From Paragonimus westermani (lineage: Eukaryota > Platyhelminthes > Trematoda > Plagiorchiida > Troglotrematidae): DNA of 64,000 bases. Below the pieces are notes generated by a model. It was not told the DNA's origin, made no database searches, and saw nothing but the letters and a program-made list of their open reading frames with translations. The DNA lies in the NCBI GenBank assembly GCA_008508345.1, contig QNGE01000127.1, forward strand, positions 133,176-197,175, given 5' to 3'. A program made the position numbers and the translations under genes. Shown one piece after another: positions 10,960 through 22,128 of this stretch (position 1 is its first letter; every line of letters begins with the position of its first letter).

Positions 10960-11270
10960 ATCTCGTCCCTTTGGCTTCGTTCGCTTGGCCACGCTTTAAG
11001 AATACCAACTGACCGCCTCCTACATCGTGCTTTGCTTGTGAGTAGTGGGTTTAGTTGGAAACGGTGGCGGTCAGAGTATGACTTGGAGTCGGAGTATGGA
11101 GGCACTAATACTGCAGCTTGCTCCAGTAGAGCGCTGCCGGCTTCTTGATTGGGGTCCGAAAGACACTGAATGCCTTGGGTTGCAGACGTTGCCCGGTATG
11201 ACGAAGAGTATAATTCAATGGCGCTCGTGTTGCGAATCTCTGCATACATCAGTATAATCTTTCCTTTGTT
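10960..11270 (+). pseudogene. RTE-like LINE C-terminal fragment
   Basis: The piece LRSLGHALRIPTDRLLHRALL, then GFSWKRW..., then CRLLDWGPKD... and IIQWRSCC matches the end of RTE-type polymerases (LRWLGHVLRMP..., GWGPRD..., QWR). It spans three frames, so it is disrupted. It differs clearly from the copy at 9205-9792 and represents another subfamily. Confidence 0.65.
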
Positions 11271-14200
11271 CTCTCTTCGTGCCTTTTTCTTTTTACTACA
11301 CACAATATCTTACTTTCTTCTCATATTCTGGCACGTCTGTCATTCTGTGGTCGCGTGTTAGATATATACACTACACAAGTAGATCTCTATTACACACAAC
11401 TACGAACGCTGACTTGACTCGAATATGCATTAGCACGTTTCCTCTGCGATAAAGAGGAGACCGCTTCAGTTGGAAATCCTGCTCCCACGGATGAAGGGTA
11501 GCATCCTGAGTGTTCTGCAGTATCAGACGGAGATTCCAACGAACCGGCTGCATTCAACGTTACGGTTTAATTACCGGTAGTTTAATGTTAGTCCGTCTGT
11601 TATCTGAAAGCTAATTGACCGCACTGAGGTTAGCCAAATGAAGCCGAGCAGTTTTAGAACATAACACAGACACATCACCACAACGCTATGAAAAATTTGA
11701 AGCTACTTCAGGGCTAGATACCACCTTCAAGTCGAAGAACGCAAATAATTGTGGCACTAGCTAGAGGTGACCCGGCGCGAAAAGTACCACACTAAGTCGC
11801 TCGCTAGTAACACTTTCAGTCTTCAGTTACAAGGCCAAAATTTGGGCCATCTTTCTTCGCATTGCGTTCTGAAGCTTCCAAATCACTTAGAACTGCCGTC
11901 GCCAACATTTCCACATGACCTTAAGAAGTGGTAGACCGTAAGAAATTCAGGGGGGTCTGTCTTACTGAGAACCTTGAGTCAGCTTTGGAGGTGGTCAACA
12001 GAATGACTGCTGCTAATAGACCGCGGAAAGTATGCACTAGTGCGTGTCGGATCGTTTTTGGCACGGTCACACATATTCTAAGAGGAGCGGAGTTGTTCGT
12101 TACGAGTTATCAGGTGGACGTCGGTTTCACTGCTTCCGTAGAAACTAAGGCCAGCAACCAACGGCATAAGACCGTCAGCAGAGACTCATGTATGTTGTGG
12201 AGTTTGCCGAGATTACTGCAATCTCTCTGCTACGTGACTCCATTACGAGTACAGCATCAGAGTGAACACGCCAAACGTAATGCGTGACAAACTGGCACTG
12301 GGGTGGGTAGTGTGCCACCCACCCTGTGTACGGCTTAAGAGTCTGTTATACTTAGATGCATCACCAGTATTGTCATCGAACCGCGCTCATAGGTACTATG
12401 GCTCGGGCTGTCGCTGGTACTGATAATGATCCACAAAGTGACGGAGTGGTAAATGTACGGAAATGAACAGGAAAGGTAGAAGAAAATCAGTGGAGCATCA
12501 CAACGAGCAGAAAATAAGTGAAGATAAAACTTTGTGGATACGGACTTGCCACTGACGACATCGGTACGCCTAAGAGCGCTTCCAGCCAGCAATGGGTGGT
12601 CTAGAACTCCTCAACCTGGCAGAGGGCACACACTAACCTTGATCAGCGGGATGATGATGACCTTCACAGCCCATCACCATGTCACCACCTGGCCAATTTT
12701 CGGTCTGGACAAACCATCAGCAGCTACACTGAACAAGGCATGGTGTGGCAGACGGAATACGTAGCCCAATGAAGGAAGATCATGTATGGTTATCACAGAT
12801 TATAAGCCACGAACTTACCAAACAAGCGTCAATGGATTGTCGCGTAACCCAAGGAAACATGATACGCTGAACGTTTATTCGCCGTTCCATCAATAGCCAT
12901 GAGTTGACCTGATACCCACATACCGCCTAGTTGACCTTGACCATTCCCGACCATTTATACTACAAAGCTACAGACACTATGCTAACGCCAAACAGATCTC
13001 GGTCGAATCACCTGTAGGCTAAGTTTATCGTCTCGGCGCTTCGTCGATTAGTGAACTGCCTTCTGATAAGGTACTGCCTGCGCTATCAGTCAGAGGTGTT
13101 CAGCGTGAGCGTTAGGCCTCAGGGCTGTAACCTACTTTTTCCAATATCACTAACACTGTTTATTACATTTTGTCAGACACTTTCTGTCTAGCATCCTCCT
13201 CTATGAACACTTCCTTAACGGGTCCTGGCCAATAATCTATAATACATCCATCCTTGTTCACTGTAGAATTCCTGTTAAACTCATGCGATTAGCACAATGA
13301 GAACTGTTGAACAGGTCGTGCGGACCTTAATTGTTTGGCATGTAATTAGATATATGAATATGGACTTAGACGACATAGGCTTGCTTGGCTGCATTCAAGT
13401 CCTGTTTCCGTCCCAACGACAAGCATCCGCAAAAACAAACACGTAAGATACACTCAAAGTTTCAGTTTAACACGAACTTAGTACATATTGTCACATTATA
13501 GGTGTACCCTACTATAGTGTTAAGTTTAAATAAGAGCGGTCCGGACTCAAACCTGTGGCCGTAAACCAGTGATTGCATGACGTGTTCTAGTGACCAGTAA
13601 TCGTTTGGCTTCTCTAAAGACCCTTCTCGCTTGTCTATTCTGTACGCGTGCTATGGGGGGGGCCTGACACGTAATCAGCGCCACTTTCATCGGGCACGCA
13701 ACCAATTGCATGCAACGGATGCTCGCCCTTTTCTTAACAACATCTAGCACTCTATTTTACGAGGTCGTTCCACCTGTGGCCTCTCCGGTGTCGCTTAACG
13801 TACACAAAGGTTTCATGAACGTTTCGCTTGATCCGCTTTTGAGTGCCACCGAGTGATCTGGAGCCCGCCTCGTGTTTTTCCCTTATACCCTTGGTTGATG
13901 CTGTTGGTCCCAGACTAGGCTAGAGAAAACTATTTATCACATCTCCAAACATCCCCGGAAATATGCGGTTTGCTTCCAAACCATACCACGTTCTTCTAGT
14001 TCGATGCCTGTTGAGACTACATTTTGATTGCCGTTCAGAGAAACCGTTCCAAATTGTTGGTGAACGAGGGTGGAGAGCACACCCACTTTTTCACTACAGT
14101 ATCACTGGGCTAGCTGGGTGAAGTAAAGAAGGATTCCGTTCGCTTTCCATCTTTTTTTAAGTGTTTCACCAGCTTCTACGTCAATGCCGGAACTGACGAC

Positions 14201-14991
14201 CGATCGCAGACACATCTGACAGCTAATGATGAACGTGTGCATGTCCTTAACTATTTCAAACATTAAATGGCGTGGAAACCCATTGTTCTAAAACCCTGTG
14301 GCCATCGACTGGAAACAAGTAAAACATAGGGTATGAAGAGAAAAAGAGCACACGAAAAACCTGAAGGTCCTACACTAATTAAGCCAGAACAGTAGCGTCA
14401 TTCTTGATATAACGCCAGATGAAATTGAAATGCAAAGACGTATTCAAGATCAGCAAATAAACTACTTAGAAGACAGCTCACGGAGGGTCTCAGATGCGTC
14501 AGGCCAAAGTAGTTTACGTGAACGCAGGCAGCATTAGACAATTCCAAAATAACCAGTTGATGTAAAAGGAAACGACCGTAAGAGACTTGGTTACAGCCTT
14601 TGGTTACTGGTATCACACACGTTTATGAATACACATTAGCTGTAGAAAATGCTGGCTGACATAGACAAATACTAGCACGAAATGTCATTATATGGTGACA
14701 GATATATCATCTGGTATCACACGACTGAAGAAGTCTAACTAATACATCAGAAAAGCGAAGTGTATCGTACACACCTGCACATCATCCGTCAGCCTCGGTG
14801 TGTTGCAGTATGATGCGATATCCGCCGGTCCGTCGTCTTGCGGTTCTTCTTTGATTGCACTCACCAACTGATGATTTCGGGAATCGGCTAAGCACACTTT
14901 GGTGATAGATAGTCCATTAGACATGGGGAATGATCACTGTACAGCATATAAATGTTAAATGATCAAATCGTCATGACCACGGAAAAAACTA
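11271..14991. other. 3.7 kb without recognisable genes or elements
   Basis: Short open frames exist (for example 11928-12287 + and 13547-13750 -) but none shows a domain or conserved motif I know. No tandem repeat or clear element terminus was seen. Probably old, unclassified repeat or plain intergenic sequence. Confidence 0.4.
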
Positions 14992-16026
14992 CGGATGTAG
15001 AACTATAAAAGTGTCTCCGTGGACACAGCATGCTTCCAAGTCAATTACATACGCCGTCTGATTGAGCCGAATTCTGATGGCCGAACGGAAACAACTAAGT
15101 AAGTCAATGGACAGTCATATAACTAGAACACTAGTTGCACAAATAACCAAAACCAATGATGGAGTGTCGACGGGGAGCGCGCGGCACGTGCAACATCACA
15201 TAACCATCATGCGAATAAAAAATAACGGTGCAGGCTTGGCTGCGCCACATCAAGCCTTTACAAATATACACCGGTTTCTACAATGCAAATTTTGTTTTAA
15301 CGCGTAGGTATGCAGCAACCACTTAGAATGGAAAGACAATTGTCACAACCTTTGTTGTGCAATTTGACACTGTCCGATAAAGTGCGTTTGTTATGTCCAA
15401 TTGCGTAGGCTATTTTTGTTCGTGAGGAAATCCCTCACTCCTCCATTCCAACTGCTACAAGCCCCACAGTATTTGGCTGTGCACTCTCCTTTTCTTCGGT
15501 CGTCCTTGTCAGCAAAACGCCCGAAATCACCCAGGCACTTTTTTAATTCTGCCAGTAAACTTGACCCGGTGATTTTAGGGGTGCTGAATCAGACTTACAC
15601 CAATTAACTCATCGGATAATTTCCCCAAAACTTACCCGTCTTACGTTTTCACGTATCCCTAATTCTTTTCCAGCAAAAAGGTTGACAGAACAATCCCACA
15701 CACATTATACGTCACCCCGTGTATATAAACCTTTGTGGTAACACTGCAAAAATCTCAATCCGTCCTAACTAGTCCCCAATAAACCAAGCTTCACAAGTAT
15801 CTTCCAGATACCGCATCCCGATTAATTATTCAGACAGTAATGATCACTGCACATATTAGCTGTTTTGTGCCATTTTACATGACTATGCGTTCCGCATGAT
15901 TTGTACATGAGGCATCTCCTGACAGCTCACACATCACACACTCTTTGAGAGTAGCTCTCGCTCCGGTTCGGCATGCATCTGCAGAGTTCGCTTTGTTTTT
16001 GTAAACTAACGATGCTCCACCTTTGT
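14992..16026 (+). repeat. Inverted repeat B, left arm
   Basis: Position i pairs with 39657-i on the other strand. Blocks compared at 15062-15307, 15401-15607, 15661-15730 and 15901-15960 are identical to the right arm. Outer homology ends at 14992/24665. The inner end is unknown because the partner runs into the assembly gap at 23631. The arm contains no recognised protein, and both short frames within it are simply duplicated. Confidence 0.9.
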
Positions 16027-16636
16027 GCAAAAACGATCTCACATCACTTTTGCGCGTTGTTTTAATTGAATAAAGTGATCTCGCTCTTTATCCTGTTTGC
16101 ACAGTCGCTTGACGATATTTGTAGTGTCTAAGGTTATCAAATGTAATTCATTTTCGATCGTTTCTATATGCACCGTTGCGTGGACTCCAGGTGTTCGCTT
16201 GTTTGAATGTGTCATCACCGTTTGTGAATTTTATTGGCGACTTCTCCCTTTGTGACGAGATTTTGTGCGATAAAATAACTCCTCACTGGGATATTTCAGC
16301 CCTACGCATCTGCTGACCTACCAAGAATCAACGTTACCCCCTCACGCCCCGTGTGGAATCATTTATTCGGCGGCGTCCGAACCTGTCCTCTAGCGCCGTC
16401 CTTCTCGTTTTTGGTGGTCTATTTAACTCAACGGGCCTTGAGGTATCAGTGGGTCGTTCTCTTTTTATTGATACCCCTTCCGTTCTGTTTGCACGCATAC
16501 CGTTGGTACATATCGGTTACTGGTAAAACTCTCCACTGGTTTTAACACATTTCGTTCATTTTTATCATTCGGTTTACCAGGTCACCGCAAAATTGGTGAG
16601 ACTTTCTGCTTTTCTATTTTTGTCCATTTTGTCGAA
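16027..16636 (+). other. Leader, possibly the 5' LTR, of the CsRn1-like element
   Basis: This 610-base stretch lies just upstream of the CsRn1-like gag. A TTGGTGAG string near 16590-16597 could be a degenerate primer-binding site, since this clade begins its site with TGG and uses tRNA-Trp. That would place an LTR to its left. No second LTR copy is present in the window, so this is a suggestion only. Confidence 0.3.
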
Positions 16637-17688
16637 TTGTTGAAAATGATTGGCGACACCGCGGACATTGAAAGCGTAAAGAGTTTTGCTTTGAAATTGC
16701 CCCGATACAGCGCCCGGAATCCTCGAGTGAGTTTCCGTCAGAATGAGGCTGTCCTTACTGTCAGACGGATAACATCAGAGAAAATGAGGTCTCCATATAT
16801 GGTGCAATCCGTTTTTTGATTGTCGCGACGAAATTAGAAAATCTGTTGAAATCAGTCCCGCCTGATTTCCCATGCACTCTTTTAGAGGACGCCACCATAA
16901 AAAGGACTGGGAATCCGGAGGCCCAACTGTTACGTGACTCGTTCGGTTCAACCAAGATAGGCGGTCTTTCCCCATCTCAACCTTTATGTTATATACGAGG
17001 CCTTTCGTGTTCGTGGGTTCTTGATGATGCCATCATCAAGTAGATGTGGAAGGGAAAATTTCCAGCTGTGATACAACGCATTTTGGGTGTGATGGATGAG
17101 GACAGTCCAACCGGACCACTGGAAATCCTTGCGGACAAGGTATAATAAACCCTTCCAACAAAACCGGTGTGCGCAGCAACCACAACCGTTCACACGTCAT
17201 CCCTCCCAGTCCCAACAGCAGATGATAGCCTGAAACTTTTGACAGACAAGACATGCCACCGTATGGGCAGAATGGCTATGCAGATTATCCAGCTGAAGAG
17301 ACACCTATCCAGGAGCCATGCACAAACAAACTCCCGCAATTCGTCAAGGTGTTGTTAGAAGAACCAAAAATTTCGTCAAAATGATGCACTCCCAACAGTA
17401 CACATTCCGAAATCGTCACGCATCACCGCCGACCCGACAGGTCAGTAACAGTGACGACTGTCGCTGGCGCAGCAGGTACTGGTCACCCACTTCATATCAA
17501 GCATCCATCGACCAGCTTGTGGTACGTTATCGACACTGGAGCCTAGCCCAGCGTCTAATGCCCGGCAAGTACACATTCCAGGCAGCGAATAAAAGTTGCA
17601 ATAAAGCTCTCGGGGAACGCTCACTCACTGCGGACCTCGGTCGTCACCGAGGTGGTCAACGAATGTTCCTGCTTGCCGACGTCCCACG
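16637..17688 (+). pseudogene. CsRn1-like Ty3/Gypsy gag and protease, truncated
   Basis: The gag starts with the fold-opening region ALKLPRYSARNPRVSFRQ near residue 17, as in CsRn1/Boudicca-type gags. It continues in other frames with TIKRTG, GSTKIGGLSPSQ and GVMDEDSPTG (16816-17130). A degenerate zinc motif lies near 17345-17410, with the later Cys residues replaced by Tyr and Ser. The retropepsin follows near 17520-17560 as YVIDTGA in one frame, and its later strand ends in FLLADVPR. At 17688/17689 the reading stops where the Gypsy LTR begins, in mid-protease. Several stops and frameshifts make it a relic. Gag would coat element RNA and the protease would process the polyprotein. Confidence 0.7.
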
Positions 17689-18193
17689 AAGCACAATCTT
17701 TATTGTCCAAATCGCCAGTCACATGCAACGCGCGCTCATTCGTTTATGAGTCATAATCCCAACCCACAACACCCCCCGGTTTCCGTTCACACGTCGTGTG
17801 CACTTCTGACCAGTTCGCGTGTGTGATCGGCGCCTTCTATCGTCGGTTTTCCGCTTGCTATCCCTCGTCTGCTTGTCCGATTCCCTTGCGCGATGGCTCG
17901 CCCTGCTGCTCATGCCGACCGCCATCCACCCAATGTTGGTCTTGACGGTATTCCAACATCGTGTCGAGATGTTCCTCTAAATGTTGGAAAAACCGCGCCT
18001 CCGATCTGGCCGTCTGTCGTATTTCGCCCGCCCTGCATCGCCCGTTGGTCCGATTCAGTCGAGCGATGACTCATCCGGTCGCGCACGTTGCTCTTGATCC
18101 GATCGCAGCCGGCTTTGGAACGTAACTCCCCCGCGTTGAGGTGTTCGGCGGAGCGTTCGAAAACTCGCACCTCCGGCCTGACAATCCACAACA
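17689..18193 (-). repeat. 3' LTR of the Ty3/Gypsy element
   Basis: Starts TGTTGTGG at 18193, immediately after a polypurine tract, and matches 22129-22633 with five substitutions (at 17764, 17995, 18029, 18037 and 18190). Its downstream end shares ...ATTGTGCTT with the other LTR and then diverges into CsRn1-like sequence without a canonical CA end. Confidence 0.9.
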
Positions 18194-18208
18194 CTCGCCC
18201 CTTCTTCT
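18194..18208 (-). promoter_or_regulatory. Polypurine tract (plus-strand primer)
   Basis: Read on the - strand, AGAAGAAGGGGCGAG directly precedes the TGTTG start of the 3' LTR. A purine-rich run at this position is the RNase H-resistant primer for plus-strand DNA synthesis. It fixes the LTR boundary at 18193. Confidence 0.75.
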
Positions 18209-18239
18209 AGGAGCTTGCCACGATTGTGCCAGGGCGCCA

Positions 18240-18920
18240 AGTTTGCAGCATTGATCCATCGCCCATGATGACCTTGGTTGTTTTGGCAGCTCGTATTCCC
18301 TCAATCCGTGATGGTAGATGGTCCATTCCACCGCCTTCCGAATTTCCCCGCGCCGGGGTCGGATGCATCTAGTCTGCTGTAGTCTTTTACTTTCACTTGG
18401 TCTCCGATCCTGAACGGGTGCCATTAATGCGTGTTGTGTTTCATATCATATCTCCGCTTATTTCGTCGTTGCCTTTCTGTTGTTTGTTCAAGCGCACGGT
18501 GTTCCAGGTTTTGTCGTTCTCGCGGTAATTACGGTCCATCTCTGTCTATTGGCACGCAGACATTCAAGAGAACTTTTGCCTCCCTTCCGTATGTGAGTTC
18601 AAATGGCGAACTTTCTGATGGTTGGGAACAGTGGTGTTGTTTGTAGCTCGGGTTGATGGTTTTGGTATTCATATGTTCGCCGAGCTTGGCATTTAGGTTG
18701 CAAACGTTTCATCACCAGGCGAGGTGACATCATCAGTACGAACTCTCAGCTTTTGCATGTTTGGTTGTGCGATATCCAAATACAACATCCGGTAGTCCGT
18801 ATTCTCAATTAGTGCCTCTACTGTTCAGCCATTCCTTCATTGTACGATTGAACCACTCCGTCAATCCGTTCGTTTGTGGATGATACGGCGATGTTCTCAG
18901 GCGCTGAATCCTTCAATTTC
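18240..18920 (-). pseudogene. Gypsy integrase C-terminal part with insertion
   Basis: Continuation of the integrase beyond the stop at 18921. It holds HPQTNGLTEWFNRTMKEWL, which carries the third catalytic acid (Glu), then YRTTKHA and SPFELTYGRE. A 132-bp insertion separates the last two. Near the end IGDQVKVKDYS and a GRRWNGPS block resemble the GPY/F module of the integrase C-terminal domain, with Ser in place of Tyr or Phe. Frames change more than once. Integrase joins the cDNA ends to host DNA; this copy is broken. Confidence 0.75.
18612..18743 (-). mobile_element. 132-bp insertion in integrase with hammerhead-like core
   Basis: On the - strand it splits the integrase between YRTTKHA and SPFELTYGRE. 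Similar short strings flank it, GAGAGTTCG on one side and GAAAGTTCG on the other, possibly an imperfect target-site duplication. Its first part holds CTGATGA (18730-18736), then TCACC and GGTGA able to pair across a 6-base loop, then GAAA (18707-18710). These are the conserved core strings and stem II of a hammerhead ribozyme. The rest (to 18612) has no ORF. Such motifs occur in schistosome satellite DNA and in Penelope-like elements, so a fragment of one of these is likely. Confidence 0.5.
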
Positions 18921-20297
18921 TCAGCGCCCCGCAAAACACGGACCTTGGTCCGTGATAACTCTGTGCGGTATTCCAAAGCGAGCCACGACTTTGCTTACGA
19001 GAGCGTGTGCCACCGTTCCGCTCGTTTGATCCACCGTTGGAATGGCTTCCACCCATCGTGTGAAATGGCCAATCATAACGACTATGTAGCGATTTTCCTT
19101 CGAGTTTGTTGGGAGTGGACCAAAAATGTCTATGCCCCACGTGTGAGCAGCCTCCTCTGTCACGATCGATTGTATTGGCCGCGCTGTGGTCACTGTCTCT
19201 CGGTTCTTTTGGCAATTGGGGCAGGCTCGAATGAAATCAATCACATCTTTCCGCATCATGGGCCAAAATACCCTCCGCCGCAGCAGTTCGAACACGCGTT
19301 CTCGTCCCATGTGGACATCTGTGTGTGCAAGTCGAATTACCCGGTCCCTCTGGTCCACTGGAATAAATGGCAATCTCCGAGGTCGAAGCCCCTTCTGCAC
19401 CTCCACATCAACGACAAGTTGACCGTTCTCCAGGTGTAGCCGGTCCCAGATCTGTAGCAGCTCGTTCAATCCCGGAGTCAACGTCTTGGGTTTGGTACCT
19501 GCCAGTAGATGTTCACATACTTCGCGTACTTGAGGGTCTTGCTGCTGATTGACCAAGAGGTCTTTATCGGCTACCAATGCTGCGTTCACGGGTATGGCTT
19601 CAGTCGGCAGCTCACTTTCCTGTATCGGTCGCGATAGTGCATCAGGTACCTCATTGTTCGTGCCGTTGACATGTCCGATAGTGAAGTTGAACTCCTGTAG
19701 CCGAAGTGCCCAGCGTGCCAGTCGTCCGCGCGGATCCTTCGCCGTCTTCAGCCAGATCAGGGGTTTGTGGTCGGTCTCAACATGGAAGGTGGTCGCAATC
19801 AGATAGGTCCTCCACTTCTCCAACGCCCAGACGATAGCCAAGCATTCTTTCTCCGTTGTAGAATACTTTCTCTCTGCTCCCGTCAGTACTCGGCTGGCAT
19901 ACTCAATTGTCCCTGACGGTTGTGAAAGAGTTGCCCCAATTCCGATATCACTCGCATCAACTGACACCGTGAATGGTTCATTCAGTTTGGGGATCGTTAG
20001 GCACCGTCGAATGCCCCCAGCATCCTGTTTGAGTTCGTTGAACGCCACCTCCAAGTCCTCGGTCCATACAAATTTCCTGTCCTTCCTCAGCAGTTGAAAC
20101 AGTGGATATGCCTTCTGCGAGAACCCCGGCATAAATTTCGAGTCGTAACCAACCATTCCGAGAAAACACCTCAGTTGCCGCTTCGACTTAGGTGTTGGGA
20201 AGTTCTTGATGGCTGTCAGCTTCTCCGGCAATGGTTGGATTTTCCCATTGCAACCGTACGTCCCAAGCAGACGATTGAACTGCGGCCTATTTAGCAC
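18921..20297 (-). pseudogene. Gypsy pol: RNase H and integrase N-terminal and core domains
   Basis: A 458-codon open piece. Residues 1-90 are the RT connection (FPTPKSKRQLRCFLGMVGY). The RNase H keeps its acids: VDASDIGIGATL, STTEKECLAIVWAL and ETDHKPL. From about residue 320 is the integrase zinc module (H-x3-H ... C-x2-C in HTDVH...CPNCQ). The catalytic core follows, with its first Asp in WGIDIFGPLP and second in VITDQGP. The frame ends in TGA at 18921, shortly before the third catalytic Glu. Upstream, a frameshift near 20250 separates it from the RT. This is the longest intact stretch of the element. Confidence 0.9.
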
Positions 20298-20377
20298 TTC
20301 TTACTACTCAGTTTTATGTCAGCTGCGTCGATCGGCCGCAACACTGCACGCAGTCTGTCTACGTGTTTCGACACTGT

Positions 20378-20956
20378 CTAGGAGAACACAACGATGTCGT
20401 CTCCGTATACGGTTACTCCCTCCTGATCCTTCAGAGTGCGAAGCAAGAGACGTGTGTAGGTGGCTCGAGCATTGCACAGACCAAACGGCATCCTAAGGAA
20501 CTCGTACCGCTGTCCGTTCACACAAAAGGCAGTCTTCGCTCTGTCCTTCGGTGCCATTGGCATTTGCCAGTAACCGGAACGCAAATCAATGAGGGTTAGT
20601 ACTCTAGCCTCGTGTAGGTGCGCAAATATCTCCTCCATCTGCGGTATCGGGAAAGCATCTTTGATCGTCACTTGGTTAAGCTCTCTGAAGTCGACACAGA
20701 ATCGGTAGGTTCCATATGCCTTCCTCGTCAACACGACCGGTGAAGAAAATGGGCTGGTTGTCCTTCGAATAATTCCTTTCTTTAACATCTCCTTTAACTG
20801 CCTCTCCACTTCCGGAATCAAATTGAATGGTATCTTCCGGTATACTGGTCTGCATTCCCCTTCAGGTTGTAAGTCAACCGAACGTTCCATCCAGGTACAG
20901 AACCCGTATTTATTGTCCGCTTTAGTGAACAAGTCGGCAAATTCATTAACACACTG
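20378..20956 (-). pseudogene. Gypsy reverse transcriptase
   Basis: Open piece with the RT entry KIPFNLIPEVERQL, the SPFSSPVVL and FCVDFRELN blocks, motif A in LIDLRSGYWQM (Asp kept), motif B in RMPFGLCNA and motif C YGDDIVVFS with both Asp residues. It is bounded by in-frame TAG codons at 20957-20959 and 20378-20380; reading continues in the same frame beyond both. The catalytic residues look intact, so loss of function here comes from the stops, not from active-site change. It would make element cDNA from the RNA. Confidence 0.9.
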
Positions 20957-21484
20957 CTAGATGGCTGGGATCGGACATTCAGGCAGAGATTTTACTGACA
21001 CGCTGCCCATTCTGCACTGATCCTTGGTCTCTTCTTGGTGCAACTTCACGACAGCACTATCAACATGCAGCTCTTTCCTTCCCATGTCTACGCTTGCTTT
21101 CAACCGACGTAGCAGATCAGCGCCTATTATCGTCTCTTCCACACTGTCAATCACTAACGTTGCGTGGCGTAGCCTGGCACCACCTATCTGGACCTAAGCG
21201 TTCAGACTCCCCAGGACTTTTAGCACCGTCCCTCCGACCGTAACTACAAGCCAGTTACCGGACCTAATGGGCAATCCTCGCACTTTGCCTGTAATCGAAG
21301 CACCCGCTCCTGTATCTACTATCGCACTTTTTCGCTCCCCCTCGATGAGGACTCTTACACGTGGAACGCCCCTTTGGCATCCCGTTACTACCGAAAAACA
21401 AGGATAAAACGTCTGTTTTAGCATTGGCGGCAAAGTGTCCCACCCCGTTACAAACAAAACAATGATTACGACGCGGTTGCTCAC
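20957..21484 (-). pseudogene. Gypsy retropepsin (aspartic protease)
   Basis: The catalytic IVDTGAGASI motif lies near 21320-21295 and is intact. The second half of the fold, with IIGADLLRRL, lies in the same frame beyond an in-frame TAG at 21194-21196. The frame overlaps the end of gag in a different register (21484-21264), so pol may have been reached by ribosomal frameshifting, as in many Gypsy elements; the overlap alone does not prove this. The enzyme would cut the Gag-Pol polyprotein. Confidence 0.8.
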
Positions 21485-22127
21485 GTGGTCGTCTTACTTG
21501 TTCTTCTCTTGGTTCCCCATGCGTCTTTAAACCTTCCACGGCCTTTGACAGTTGCTCCACTTTATGCTCGAGCTCCCTGACTCCCAGCCGTCCAACTTGC
21601 GTCCGTGCAGTTTGGCGCTGCGCATTTCCGACAAGGCGTTCAATGTCCGTGATTCCACAAGACTCGGCCATTCGAACGTTATCCTGCAAATCTGGCGACA
21701 AACTCTGGATAAACCGCTCCCTCACCAATCTGTCCTTCGTTTTCTCATCTGCCTCCGGTGGGCCCAGCGTCGACTGTCGTAATAAATATTGATAATAAAC
21801 CATAGGGTCCTGAGTGCCGCAAAATCTGGAACCGTAAAACTGATCCATTGCTCGTTGTCGGCCTTGTTCCTTTGTAACCTCGTGAATCAGCGTGTTTCTT
21901 GATATGTTGTTGCGGCCTTTGTCGGTTTGCTCAAAGTATAGACAGCTTTCGCGCGTCCAGTGAGCAGCGTTCCCAATGCTGCCAAAAGTTGTGGTTCACT
22001 TTTCAACCCATTGCACGTCGCAATCGCCTCAACTTCTGACAGCCACTCTTCCACATCTTCGTTCGCAAACTGATTTAGCCAAGGCAAATTCATTACGTTG
22101 TCCTGGGCAAGGCACCAGCGTAGTGAG
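21264..22127 (-). pseudogene. Gypsy gag
   Basis: N-terminal part open at 22127-21887 (WLNQFANEDVEEWLSEVEAI, LTGRAKAVYTL). A frameshift near 21887-21850 leads to the second part (ERFIQSLSPDLQDNVRM), then a coiled-coil-like heptad stretch around VEQLSKAVEGLKT. The nucleocapsid zinc knuckle reads C-x2-C-x4-H-x4-A (CFVCNGVGHFAANA), so the fourth ligand Cys is Ala. An ATG-like start further upstream would lie inside the LTR; the natural start is not clear. Gag would form the particle and bind genomic RNA. Confidence 0.75.
22102..22117 (-). promoter_or_regulatory. Putative primer-binding site
   Basis: TGGTGCCTTGCCCAGG on the - strand, 11 bases inside the shared LTR end. Starting with TGG (pairing with the CCA end of a tRNA) close to the 5' LTR is the expected position. 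I could not match a specific tRNA. The intervening 11 bases may really be the LTR 3' end that is missing from the other copy. Confidence 0.5.
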
Positions 22128-22128
22128 A

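Noticed and set aside
11928..12287. 119-codon plus frame
   Set aside because: No domain or homologous block recognised, and it starts at GTG. Not enough to call a gene.
15062..15607. Two short frames conserved as identical proteins at 24050-24595
   Set aside because: The match comes from the DNA-level inverted repeat, not from protein conservation. Neither frame has a motif.
17719..17925. A frame repeated at 22159-22365
   Set aside because: It lies inside the LTR and is repeated because the LTR is. It is not a gene.
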